Position numbers and translations under genes: made by a program. This document shows, piece after piece, positions 33,308 to 41,840 of a DNA stretch of 64,000 nt. The notes below the pieces were generated by a model, which searched no databases, was not told where the DNA came from, and worked only from the letters and a program-made list of their open reading frames with translations. The stretch lies in contig JANQRZ010000003.1 of assembly GCA_028284265.1 (NCBI GenBank), forward strand, positions 248,001 to 312,000. Direction: 5' to 3'. Position 1 is the first letter of the stretch; the number at the start of each line of letters is the position of its first letter. The DNA comes from Rhodothermales bacterium (GTDB lineage: Bacteria; Bacteroidota; Rhodothermia; Rhodothermales; JANQRZ01).

Positions 33308-34294
33308 ATGCTCCAATTGGCACTCACCGCCCTGCTTGCCGGCTCGCTCCTCGCAGGCAGCCCCGACGGCGACAAGGACAAGGACAAGAAGGCCAACGCC
33401 AACGCGCAACAGCCTATCGAGTCCATCCTCGTGCCCCACGAGGACGACGCCATCAATGAAGACGACCCGATCAACGACACCTACGCCCTCGGCCGTACCG
33501 AGCGTATCCCGATCAAACTCTGGCTCGGCTACTCCCGCGCTAAGGACGACCAACTCTATGACCCGAACGGGAACGAGGTGGACCCCACGACCTTCACCGA
33601 GGTCAACGCGCAGCGTGCGTTCGTCGGGGCGCAAATCAACGTGATCAACTTTACCAACTTCTCAGTTGGAGCAGGCGGTCAGTTGGTCATGGCACAGAAC
33701 GAACTGAGCGGGACCCCGCTCGGCACGCTCGACAGTGGCTTCACGCTCCAGAACGCGAAGGTCTACGGCATGGCCCGAGGCCGGACGCTGGGCATCCACG
33801 GCGGTATGATCTTCGACCTCGGTCCCGAAGCCGCCGACCTCGCCGCCGATGAGACCATGAACTCTGATGGCGTGGACGCATGGTTCGTCGGTGTGGACTT
33901 CGACTATCCGGCTGAGGTCTTCCGTGTCTTCGCAGGGATCGACTATTTCAACCGCGATGAGCTTGCTTCGGGCCAGACCAGCGGTGCCATCGAGGACGAC
34001 GAACTCATCGTCTTCAATGCGGGTGCAGGCATCCGCTTTGCTTTCATCGAGATCGGTGCGGCAGCGCTGCTGCGGACCAACTTGGCTATCAACCGTCTGG
34101 GTCTCCCGACTGGAGGTGGTCACCAAGGTTCGGTTGCGCCGTACCTCATCCTGTCGCCCGACAGCCTCCCGATCGCGATCTCGGTCAAGGGAGCCGTCCT
34201 GAGCGAGTATGCTGACTACGGCTACTCCCTCGGCGGTGCCAACGACCTCGTTACACGGACCGGGTTCACCGTGACGGCGTCGCTCGGCTTCTAA
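33308..34294 (+). CDS. Outer membrane beta-barrel protein, hypothetical
   Basis: A 328-residue exported protein. A short signal peptide (MLQLALTALLAGSLLAGS) is followed by an acidic, low-complexity linker with Asp/Lys (PDGDKDKDKKANAN, then a HEDDAINEDDPINDTY stretch) and then regular amphipathic strands: IKLWLGYSRAK, FSVGAGGQLVMAQ, VYGMARGRTLGIHGGMIF, VFRVFAGIDYF, AGAGIRFAFIEIGAAALL and ending in TVTASLGF, an aromatic C-terminus usual for outer membrane barrels. A strong GGAGG ribosome binding site at 33296-33300 precedes the ATG. No family is recognised, though the size fits a 12-16-strand barrel. A terminator follows the gene. Confidence 0.76.
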   Translation: MLQLALTALLAGSLLAGSPDGDKDKDKKANANAQQPIESILVPHEDDAINEDDPINDTYALGRTERIPIKLWLGYSRAKDDQLYDPNGNEVDPTTFTEVNAQRAFVGAQINVINFTNFSVGAGGQLVMAQNELSGTPLGTLDSGFTLQNAKVYGMARGRTLGIHGGMIFDLGPEAADLAADETMNSDGVDAWFVGVDFDYPAEVFRVFAGIDYFNRDELASGQTSGAIEDDELIVFNAGAGIRFAFIEIGAAALLRTNLAINRLGLPTGGGHQGSVAPYLILSPDSLPIAISVKGAVLSEYADYGYSLGGANDLVTRTGFTVTASLGF

Positions 34295-34314
34295 GCTGCG
34301 CTCTTGCTGACATA

Positions 34315-34368
34315 CAAGGCCGCCCGGACGATCGCTCTCGATCCGCTCCGGGTGGCCTTGTCTATTAT
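34315..34368 (+). terminator. Rho-independent terminator after the barrel gene
   Basis: CAAGGCCGCCCGGA (34315-34328) pairs with TCCGGGTGGCCTTG (34347-34360), one G-T pair, then TCTATTAT. The start of the next gene as first read (34304) lies in this structure, which argues for the GTG at 34379 instead. Confidence 0.78.
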
Positions 34369-34378
34369 ACCCCACGCC

Positions 34379-35131
34379 GTGCCGCCGATCGCTCGTTTCC
34401 TACTCGTAGGACTGATGCTGGCAGGGGCTGGGTGTGGCGACGGGCGCGTGATCTCCGAGGCGGACACAGAGCTCTCTGCCAGTGCGCTACGCAGTCATCT
34501 CCGTGCGCTCACCGAGCCGCCGGTGCCCGCGGACTCGTCGCAAGCAGCAGAGCGAGCACGCTATGTTGCTGGACGGATGCGGGCCAGTGGGCTGATGCCG
34601 GTGCTGGATGGAGCCTTCTTGCTCCGGGCGTCTGGGTCGAGAGGCTCCGTGCTCGATCCAAGTCAGGCCCACGCACTAGGCTACATCGCAGGGCGGCACC
34701 CAAGCTATGCCGACCAGCTTGTACTCGTGGCGGCCCAGCGCGATGGGGCCGAGGGAGCAGCCGCCCTCGAAGCGGTGCGGATACTGATGGAGGGAGCGCG
34801 CTTCACGCAGGTGCCCGAGCGAAGCGTGCTCGTCGCGCTCTGGGCATCGTCGAGTTCCGAGGCCTCGGGCCTGCGCGACTACCTCGCCCGTCCGACGTGG
34901 GCACTGGAAAAAGTACAGCGTGTGCTTCTGGTCTCGGCGGACACGGCAGCGATACGCGGAAGTCGGCAGATGCTGGACGCTAGGGGCATCGCCTCGGAAG
35001 TGGTGACCATACCGCCTGACAGTCTCGCCGAGTCGTTACCTAGTCGGGACGCAAGGCTGGTTCGCGCGGCACGCCTTGCCGAAGTGCTGCTAGCTCGCAC
35101 TCGGGCTGTCACTACCGCTTCTTCGGGTTGA
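34379..35131 (+). CDS. Lipoprotein with degenerate M28 peptidase-like domain
   Basis: A 250-residue lipoprotein. Signal peptide VPPIARFLLVGLMLAGAGC ends in a lipobox (AGAGC). The body follows the M28 (aminopeptidase) pattern: AAERARYVAGRMRASGLMPV matches the lead helix, HPSYADQLVLVAAQRDG stands where active enzymes have the VxxAHxD metal motif, and RSVLVALWASSSSEASGLRDY stands where they have the EE/GxxGS motif. The His and paired Glu ligands are missing (AQRD, SSSE), so it is probably an inactive relative that binds rather than cleaves. The GTG at 34379 is chosen because a terminator lies just upstream of it. It is followed by a TIM-barrel gene 30 bases away. Confidence 0.6.
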   Translation: MPPIARFLLVGLMLAGAGCGDGRVISEADTELSASALRSHLRALTEPPVPADSSQAAERARYVAGRMRASGLMPVLDGAFLLRASGSRGSVLDPSQAHALGYIAGRHPSYADQLVLVAAQRDGAEGAAALEAVRILMEGARFTQVPERSVLVALWASSSSEASGLRDYLARPTWALEKVQRVLLVSADTAAIRGSRQMLDARGIASEVVTIPPDSLAESLPSRDARLVRAARLAEVLLARTRAVTTASSG

Positions 35132-35161
35132 CCGAGTTCCTTTTGCCTTTCAACACTGGCT

Positions 35162-35896
35162 ATGCTGCCTGTCTGGCTCACCGATACCTTCACCCCGAAC
35201 CTCGACCGTGCCCTGCACTACACCTTGCAGTGGGGACTCGAAGGCGTTGTGCTCCGAACTCTCGGCGGACCTGCGGACCGTGTACCCCACATCAACGAGT
35301 CCCAGTTGAAGCGCCGGCTTGCCGAGTACGACCTGCCGGTTGTAGCGATTGACCCCGGTCTGTTCGAGGGCGCTGCTGAGGCGCGGGGCGCATGGATGAA
35401 CGACCTCGCTCTGCTCGATGAAGCGCTGGCGTTTTGCGGACGGATTGGGTGCCGCTGTCTGATCGTTGGTGCGCTGCCGGGTGAGGTAGCAGCAGCCGCT
35501 GAGGTGCTACGCCACGCCGGAGACAAAGCGGCGAAGAAGGGATGCGTGCTGGCTGTTGGAAACGAGGTGGGGAGTCGAGCTACGGGTGCTGTAGCCGAAC
35601 TGCTAGTCGAGGTAGGGCACCCAGCGGTGCGTGCCTGCTGGCGTCCGGCGGATGTCTACGAAGCAGGCGAGTCCGTAGCACAGGGTCTCAACGCACTCAC
35701 AGGCCACATTGAGCTTGTTCTGGTGCGCGGCGATGCCCAAGCGATGAGCGCATGGCCGGATTTGCTGCGTGGCCTCCATGCTACCAGCTTCGCCGGATCG
35801 CTCTGCCTAGACCTACGGGAAGCTGAGACTGCCACCGATGGGCTTCGCACAGCTACAGCGCTTATCCATGCTATCCGCGAGGCTCGTCGCGGATAG
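35162..35896 (+). CDS. TIM-barrel protein, sugar phosphate isomerase/epimerase-like
   Basis: A 244-residue soluble protein with the AP endonuclease family 2 / xylose isomerase-like barrel pattern: WLTDTFTPNLDRALHYTLQW, WGLEGVVLRTLGG, LPVVAIDPGLFEG, FCGRIGCRCLIVGALPGE, a helix, then AVRACWRPADVYEAGESVAQ (the strand where such enzymes often have a D-x-W/H motif) and SFAGSLCLDLRE. Substrate is unknown and some metal ligands look weak. The start ATG at 35162 is preceded by a short non-coding stretch after the lipoprotein gene, with which it probably forms an operon. Confidence 0.7.
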   Translation: MLPVWLTDTFTPNLDRALHYTLQWGLEGVVLRTLGGPADRVPHINESQLKRRLAEYDLPVVAIDPGLFEGAAEARGAWMNDLALLDEALAFCGRIGCRCLIVGALPGEVAAAAEVLRHAGDKAAKKGCVLAVGNEVGSRATGAVAELLVEVGHPAVRACWRPADVYEAGESVAQGLNALTGHIELVLVRGDAQAMSAWPDLLRGLHATSFAGSLCLDLREAETATDGLRTATALIHAIREARRG

Positions 35897-36039
35897 GCTG
35901 AGCAACGGAGCTGTTTGCCTCGCAAATGCGCCAAAGGCTACGTTATGGCACGCCGAATATGGACGGCGTCCCGCTTGCACTCGCCTCGCCCTGCCGTACT
36001 TTTAATCTCTCTTCCTGCTCTAGCTGTCGCTTCTCACCG

Positions 36040-36891
36040 ATGCACGCGATTCCCGCCGAGACACTGGCACATCCTGTCGAGCATGGGCTTCCGCGCCCGT
36101 CGCTCTGGTCGCGGCTGCACTTCTTCTGGTCGCTCCCGTGGGCGTTCGGTGTGATGGCGCTGTGCTTCGGGGGGTATCTGATCCAGAATGCCTTTCGCCG
36201 AAGTGAAAAGCCCTCGGCACGGTCGTTCAAGTTTTGGTCTACGCTCTGGGCGCGGATCGTACTGGGAGCCGCCGGGATTCGGACCGAGGCCACGCTGCGG
36301 GCCGACCTCGATCCCGACGAACCGGTGATCTTCGTTGCCAACCACCAGAACGAGCTGGACATTGTCACGCTGCTGTCAGGCATCCCGTGGCCGTTCGGGT
36401 TTATGGCGAAGGCGTCGCTGCGGAAGGTGCCCGTGCTCGGCAAGATGCTGGAGGAGACCGTATGCCTCCTAGTGGATCGGAGCGATCCGCGCCGCGCCGT
36501 GCAGAGCATGAAGGAGGCCGCCGCTCGCATTCGAGAAGGCAACTCGGTCCTCGTATTCTGCGAGGGCGAGCGCTCATTCTCGCGGGAGCTGCTGCCGTTT
36601 CTGCGCGGGGCCTTTGTGATCGCGGTCGAGGCCGGCGTGCCCCTCGTGCCCGTCACCATCCTCGACAACTACCAACTCGTTGATGAGCGTCGCTTCCTTG
36701 CGCGTGTCGGCACGGCCCACCTCGTTGTCGGTGAGCCGATTCCGACAGAGGGCAAAGCGCGGTCTGATGTGTCAGCGCTGATGGAGGAAGTCCGGGCGGT
36801 GATGCAAGCCGAGTTGGACCAGGCACACGGCGTATCTTCGGACTCCGTACCAGACCGATCCATCGAACCGCGTGTGGCGCAAGGTGGATGA
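36040..36891 (+). CDS. 1-acyl-sn-glycerol-3-phosphate acyltransferase family (PlsC-like)
   Basis: A 283-residue membrane-linked acyltransferase. One to two N-terminal hydrophobic helices (residues 22-50) precede the PlsC domain: ANHQNELDIVTLLSG holds the catalytic NHx4D box (His-Asp), MAKASLRKVPVLGKML is the next block, FCEGERSFSRELLPFLRGAF is the acceptor-phosphate block (family EGTRS is EGERS here), and VPLVPVTILDN closes it. PlsC adds the second acyl chain in phospholipid synthesis; paralogues act on other lipids. The ATG at 36040 matches the family length; upstream in-frame readings start in non-conserved sequence. It lies upstream of the YfhO gene with a 91-base gap. Confidence 0.86.
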   Translation: MHAIPAETLAHPVEHGLPRPSLWSRLHFFWSLPWAFGVMALCFGGYLIQNAFRRSEKPSARSFKFWSTLWARIVLGAAGIRTEATLRADLDPDEPVIFVANHQNELDIVTLLSGIPWPFGFMAKASLRKVPVLGKMLEETVCLLVDRSDPRRAVQSMKEAAARIREGNSVLVFCEGERSFSRELLPFLRGAFVIAVEAGVPLVPVTILDNYQLVDERRFLARVGTAHLVVGEPIPTEGKARSDVSALMEEVRAVMQAELDQAHGVSSDSVPDRSIEPRVAQGG

Positions 36892-36982
36892 GAGGGGACA
36901 GGCTCCGCTGACACCGGTATCTAAGTCGGCGCTCTTCGTCTCTCACCGTCTGCCGTTTTACCGTCTCACCGCCCACCGCTGC

Positions 36983-39586
36983 ATGGCAAAGAAGAACGTC
37001 AGGACCCGTAGGAAAGTCTCCTCCGATGATTCTCAAGGCGAAGGCGCGCCGAAGGCTGAGACCGGGAAAGCGCGCTCGTCCAAAGTGAGGGCGACGGGGG
37101 CCGTGTTGCAGCGCACCGCATGGGAACGGACCTCGCCGTGGGTGCGGCACGCGCTCTGCCTCGCATTCTTACTCGCTGTCACACTCGGCTTCTTTTCCTC
37201 GACCACGTTCGGCGGCAAGACGCTTGTCGGTGGCGACATCGTGCAGTGGCGCGGTATGGCACAGTCGGTGATCGAATACCAAGAGGAGACTGGCGAGGAC
37301 GCCCTCTGGGTGACGAACGCCTTTGGGGGGATGCCGAGCTTCATGGTGTCCTACCCGATCCAAGTGCTCCAAGTCGACAATGTGCTGGGCTGGCTGCGGA
37401 AGCTCGGCTGGTGGCCGGGGGCACACTTCTTCGTGCTTCTCGTCGGGGTGTACTTGCTCATCATCTACCTCTTCCGGGATACGCTCGCGGCGACGCTGGC
37501 AGCCGTCGCGTTCGGGCTGACGACCTACATCCCGCTGTTCTTGGAAGCGGGGCACACGTCCAAGTTCATCGCCCTCGCGCTCACGCCGTGGCTGGTGTTG
37601 AGCTATGCTTTTGTAGTGCGCCGACCGCCGGACGCGACGTGGCTGCGGACGTTGCTCGGCGGCCTCCTCTTCGCCATCGCCCTCGCGGTGAACCTGCGGG
37701 CGGGACATATCCAGATTACCTACTACGTCGCCTTCGCTATCGGCATCGCGTGGATCGTGGAAGGCGTCGGGGCCTTTCGAGAAAACCGCAGCCGCGACTT
37801 TTTGATCTCTACGGGGGCACTCGCGCTCGGCAGTGTGCTGGTGCTCCTGATGGTGGCGCACCCCTACCTCATCCAAGCCGAGTACAAAGCGTTCACGATC
37901 CGCTCGGCGGGGGAGGGCGGCGGCCTCGCCTATGACTATGCGATGAACTGGAGTCAGGGCTGGGGGGAGCTGGCAACGCTGCTGATTTCCAACGCCTACG
38001 GCGGCGGCGGTCAGACCTATTGGGGAGCGAAGATTTTTACATCAGGACCGCACTACGTGGGCGTGGTGGTGATGATGCTAGCCGGGTTAGGGCTGTGGGG
38101 CGTTCGGCGGCGGATCGTGTGGGGGCTGGGGATTGCAGCGGGACTGATGGTCCTGTTCTCACTCGGCGAGAACTTCCCGCTGCTGAACAAGCCGATGTTC
38201 GACTTCTTCCCGCTTTTCAATGCCTTCCGGGTGCCCGAGACGTGGCTGATCGTCGTTGCCTTCCTGCTGGCCGTGCTGGCTGGGGCGGGCGTCCACTATC
38301 TCGTTCGGCGCGAGGCGACGCCGGAGGGTGAGGCGCGCAAAACGAAGGCGGTTTACGTTACGCTGGGTTCGATGGCGGCACTCTTGGCTGTGCTGTGGAT
38401 GGGTAGTAGCGTGTTGTTCTCCTTCGAGAAGCCCAACGAGCGCGCACAGATCGAGCAGGCCATCGCGCAGCAGAACAACGTGGCGTCGAACGACCCGCGG
38501 GTGCAGCAGGCCGTGGGGCAGGTGTTCGGTGAACTCAAGACCGAACGTATGGACCTGTTCTCTAGCGATGCGATGCGGGCGTTCCTCTTCCTGCTGCTGG
38601 CCGGAGCGCTTCTCATCCTCTATCGCCGCCGTACGGTTCCGGCGTGGGCGCTTCAGGTCGGGTTGGTAGTGCTTGTCACCGTAGACCTGTGGCAGGTGGA
38701 CCGGCGGTATTACAACGCGGAGTCCCCCGCGCTACGGGCGCGAAGCGACATCGAGGCGCAGATTCCCGAGTACGGGTTCGACCGTTTCATCAAAGCACGG
38801 ATCGATGTGGCGGGCGGGCCGGGACACTTCCGTACGCTTCCGCTCGCGCTGAACGCTGTCCATGACGGACGAACCCCCTACCACTACGAGTCGCTCGGCG
38901 GCTACCACGGGGCCAAGCTCGCACTCTTTCAGGACTACCTCGACCATCTACTCGCCAACCCCGATGGGTCGCTGAACGCGAACGGGCTGGACCTGTTGAG
39001 CGCTCGCTACGTCATCGCCCGCCAGCCGCTGCCCGGTCTGGACCTCGCGTTCACCGATGAGCAGACGGGCCTGCTCGTGCTCGAAAACCCGGACGCCCTG
39101 CCGCGTGCTTTCTTCGTCGAGAACACCGAGGTGATAGAGGACGAGGAAGCGACCCTCCAACGCCTGCGCGATCCGAGCTTCGACTTGCGTGCTACCGCGC
39201 TTCTGCCCGAGCCGCTGCCGGAGTCTCTCGCCTCCGCGCCTATCGATTCGACGAGCACAGCGTCCGTCGAACTGTCTCGATTTGGTCCGCGCGAGATCGT
39301 ATGGCAGGTCGAGACCGACCAACCGCGCCTCTTCATCGCCAACGAGGTTTACTACCCTGCCGGGTGGCACGCGACGCTCAACGACGAGCCGGTGCCGATT
39401 CACCGTGCCCACCATCTGCTCCGCGCTGTGGTCGTCCCCGCTGGTCGCCACCTCCTCACGATGCGCTTCGACCCGCCCCGCCACGACCTCGGGCTGCTGA
39501 TCTCAGGGTTGGCAACAGCCATCGCCTACCTTGGAGCCTTGCTCCTCGCGGGATTGTTGTGGTACCGGCGGGGAGACAATGAATGA
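36983..39586 (+). CDS. YfhO family membrane protein
   Basis: An 867-residue polytopic membrane protein of the YfhO family. A cytoplasmic basic head (residues 1-45) is followed by about a dozen membrane helices; family-type segments are GGKTLVGGDIVQWRGMAQSV, GGMPSFMVSYPIQV, the FLEAGHTSKFIALALTPW loop, and MNWSQGWGELATLLISNAYGGG. A long periplasmic C-terminal domain (from about residue 590, with YYNAESPALRARS and NEVYYPAGWHATLNDEPV) is beta-rich, and a last helix ends the protein. YfhO proteins are thought to modify cell-wall or surface glycans with lipid-linked sugars. The ATG at 36983 is preferred to the one at 36872. It overlaps the FkbM gene by 8 bases. Confidence 0.86.
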   Translation: MAKKNVRTRRKVSSDDSQGEGAPKAETGKARSSKVRATGAVLQRTAWERTSPWVRHALCLAFLLAVTLGFFSSTTFGGKTLVGGDIVQWRGMAQSVIEYQEETGEDALWVTNAFGGMPSFMVSYPIQVLQVDNVLGWLRKLGWWPGAHFFVLLVGVYLLIIYLFRDTLAATLAAVAFGLTTYIPLFLEAGHTSKFIALALTPWLVLSYAFVVRRPPDATWLRTLLGGLLFAIALAVNLRAGHIQITYYVAFAIGIAWIVEGVGAFRENRSRDFLISTGALALGSVLVLLMVAHPYLIQAEYKAFTIRSAGEGGGLAYDYAMNWSQGWGELATLLISNAYGGGGQTYWGAKIFTSGPHYVGVVVMMLAGLGLWGVRRRIVWGLGIAAGLMVLFSLGENFPLLNKPMFDFFPLFNAFRVPETWLIVVAFLLAVLAGAGVHYLVRREATPEGEARKTKAVYVTLGSMAALLAVLWMGSSVLFSFEKPNERAQIEQAIAQQNNVASNDPRVQQAVGQVFGELKTERMDLFSSDAMRAFLFLLLAGALLILYRRRTVPAWALQVGLVVLVTVDLWQVDRRYYNAESPALRARSDIEAQIPEYGFDRFIKARIDVAGGPGHFRTLPLALNAVHDGRTPYHYESLGGYHGAKLALFQDYLDHLLANPDGSLNANGLDLLSARYVIARQPLPGLDLAFTDEQTGLLVLENPDALPRAFFVENTEVIEDEEATLQRLRDPSFDLRATALLPEPLPESLASAPIDSTSTASVELSRFGPREIVWQVETDQPRLFIANEVYYPAGWHATLNDEPVPIHRAHHLLRAVVVPAGRHLLTMRFDPPRHDLGLLISGLATAIAYLGALLLAGLLWYRRGDNE

Positions 39587-40526
39587 GACACTCGTGAACC
39601 TGCTCTACCGTCCGCTCCCCAATCGCCTTGTACGCACGGTACTAGCACCTTTCGGACGTTGGATACCGGATAGACACTTGTTGCCGGTGGATGGTCCTAT
39701 TCGTGTCAAGTTGCCGGGCGGAGAGCAGATCGTGCTGGCTTGTAATCCGACTTCGTACTTAGCAAAGATGCTCTTCTGGCGTGGCTGGCGGGGGTTCGAG
39801 TACCCGCTGATGCGTGTGTTCGTGCCGCTGGTGCGACGTACAGACGTGTTCGTGGATGTAGGAGCAAACATTGGCTACTACTCGCTGGTTGCCGCTGCAC
39901 TGAATCCCAATGCCCAAGTCTTCAGCTTCGAGCCGCTGGCAGCGGCATTTCAGTACCTCCGGCGCAGTATCGAACTCAACGCCTTCCGTTCCATTCGATT
40001 GGAATCGCTTGCCTTAGCCGACAAGCAGGGAGAACAGACGTTCTTCGTGCCCCGCAAGGAGAAGTACGATGCTATTGCCGACCACCTCTCGGCTACAGGC
40101 AGCTTCGACCCCATTCAAGCTCAGACATCCGGTCCAGTCGTACCGATCAAGGTGTTGGCAACGACGCTGGATGCTTACGCGGCTCGTGCGCTCGACAAGC
40201 CCATCGGCTTACTGAAGCTCGATACGGAGTCGACGGAGCATATTGTACTCGCCGGAGCGTCGGAAGTACTAAGCACACATCGGCCGGTGGTGCTGTGCGA
40301 AGTGTTGCCGGGCCGAAACAGCGAAGCGCTGGAGGCGGTCTTCAAGCGACACGAATATGTCCTGTTCCGGGCTGAGCCGGAGATCCTCCGACGCGTCAAG
40401 CAACTCGGCCACAGCGGCCAACACAACGATCATGTAATGATTCCGGCTGAGGTAGCAGAAGAGACGGAGAGGCTAATCGCCGAATCAACGATTGCAAGAC
40501 TAGCGGCAGAGGTGCAGGCGTCGTGA
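39579..40526 (+). CDS. FkbM family methyltransferase
   Basis: A 315-residue SAM-dependent methyltransferase of the FkbM type. Residues about 88-100 hold the SAM site (VFVDVGANIGYYSLVAA), followed by VFSFEPLAAAFQYLRRSIEL, the ALADKQGEQTFFVP segment and the family LLKLDTESTEHIVLAGA strand-turn, where the conserved Asp-Glu ends the fold. FkbM enzymes O-methylate sugars in natural products and surface glycans. The ATG at 39579 overlaps the YfhO stop (ATGAATGA) and its own end overlaps the next gene's GTG start, so this is a tightly coupled operon with YfhO and two glycosyltransferases. The methylated sugar is not known. Confidence 0.86.
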   Translation: MNETLVNLLYRPLPNRLVRTVLAPFGRWIPDRHLLPVDGPIRVKLPGGEQIVLACNPTSYLAKMLFWRGWRGFEYPLMRVFVPLVRRTDVFVDVGANIGYYSLVAAALNPNAQVFSFEPLAAAFQYLRRSIELNAFRSIRLESLALADKQGEQTFFVPRKEKYDAIADHLSATGSFDPIQAQTSGPVVPIKVLATTLDAYAARALDKPIGLLKLDTESTEHIVLAGASEVLSTHRPVVLCEVLPGRNSEALEAVFKRHEYVLFRAEPEILRRVKQLGHSGQHNDHVMIPAEVAEETERLIAESTIARLAAEVQAS

Positions 40527-41839
40527 GTAGGCTTCTTATTGTGACGTACTACTTTCCGCCCTCGGGCGGGGCTGGTGTGCAGCGCGTGTTGAAGTGGGTG
40601 AAGTACTTCCGCGAGTTCGGTGTCGAGCCAGTCGTCCTGACCGTTGAGGGGGGAGCCTATCCGAAACATGACGAGACACTGGGGCGCGAGGTGCCGCCCG
40701 GTGTAGAGGTCCACAGGACCTCGGCATTTGATCCCTACACTGCCTACGCTCGTCTGACGGGCCGCTCGCGACAACAGGCCATCGCCGAGACAGCGGGGCA
40801 TGTCGCTGAGAGCGAAAGCTGGAAGGAACGGCTTGCACAGTGGGTGCGGGCGAACCTGTTCATCCCGGATGCCCGTGTCGGGTGGGTGCCGTTTGCTGTG
40901 CGCCGGGGAGCGCGAGTGCTGCGATACGAGTCGTTCGACGCGATACTCACGTCTGGACCGCCGCACTCCGTTCACCTGACTGGGCTAGCGTTGCACCGGC
41001 TCACGGGGCTTCCTTGGGTAGCTGATTTTCGGGATCCTTGGACGGACATTAGCTACTATGATGAACTGCCGCGCACCGCGATAGCTCGTATCGTAGACGA
41101 GTGGCTGGAGCGCACTGTGTTGACCGAGGCTGCGAAGGTCATCACCATAAGCGAGGCAGGGAAAGAATTATTCCTCAGCAAGGTGCCTCGTGTGGCTGAA
41201 GACATTGCCGTGATCGAGAATGGCTTCGACCCCGCAGACTTCGCTGTGGAGAATACGGTACCGGCCGACTGTTTTGTGCTGGCTTACGTTGGTAGCCTCT
41301 ACGGCTCGCGCAGCCCCGAAGCTTTGTGGCAAGCCATCGCGAGCTTGCGTGAGCAAGGCCTTATACCGAAGCTCCGACTTCGGCTCGTCGGGCGGATCGG
41401 GGACGACGTGCTGGCAACGCTCCGTCGTTATGGTCTAGATGCTGTCACTGAGGTCGTTTCCTACCTTCCACACGACGAGGCTGTCCGTGAGATGCAGCAG
41501 GCCACGGCGCTCTTGCTCACCATTGAACCCTACAGTCATGAGAACGGAACCACGACAGGCAAGATCTATGAGTACCTCGCTGCTGGTCGCCCGGTGCTCG
41601 GGTCAGGACCGGCAACGGGCGCTGCCGCCAATCTGCTACGCGAGGCGGAAGCCGGTCGCATGATTGACCGCGACGATGCGGAAGGGTTCGCCGAGTACCT
41701 CCGCTCACTCTACCAAGCGTGGGAACGGGGGGGTATGCCCAATGGCGCGAGTGCCGAGGCTGCAGCATCTTACTCACGTCGAACGCAGACAGGCGAAGTA
41801 GCTGCTTTGCTTGATACGGTAGTGATTGCGAGAGGATAG
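40523..41839 (+). CDS. Family 4 glycosyltransferase
   Basis: A 438-residue GT-B glycosyltransferase. The donor-half start VTYYFPPSGGAGVQRVLKWV (residues 6-25) is of the usual kind for Bacteroidota GT4 proteins; WVADFRDPWTD is a well-known acceptor-side motif, and VISISEAGKELF is followed by VIENGFDPADF. In the C-terminal half YVGSLYGSRSPEALWQAI, the ATALLLTIEPYSHENGTTTGKIYEYLAAGRPVLG block (residues about 332-365) carries the E-x7-E-like nucleotide-sugar site. The GTG start overlaps the FkbM stop by 4 bases. Acceptor and donor cannot be read from the sequence. Confidence 0.87.
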   Translation: MSRLLIVTYYFPPSGGAGVQRVLKWVKYFREFGVEPVVLTVEGGAYPKHDETLGREVPPGVEVHRTSAFDPYTAYARLTGRSRQQAIAETAGHVAESESWKERLAQWVRANLFIPDARVGWVPFAVRRGARVLRYESFDAILTSGPPHSVHLTGLALHRLTGLPWVADFRDPWTDISYYDELPRTAIARIVDEWLERTVLTEAAKVITISEAGKELFLSKVPRVAEDIAVIENGFDPADFAVENTVPADCFVLAYVGSLYGSRSPEALWQAIASLREQGLIPKLRLRLVGRIGDDVLATLRRYGLDAVTEVVSYLPHDEAVREMQQATALLLTIEPYSHENGTTTGKIYEYLAAGRPVLGSGPATGAAANLLREAEAGRMIDRDDAEGFAEYLRSLYQAWERGGMPNGASAEAAASYSRRTQTGEVAALLDTVVIARG

Positions 41840-41840
41840 A

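Noticed and set aside
34304-34378. Extended start of the M28-like lipoprotein at 34304
   Set aside because: The region is part of a terminator hairpin, and only the start at 34379 yields a normal lipoprotein signal peptide.
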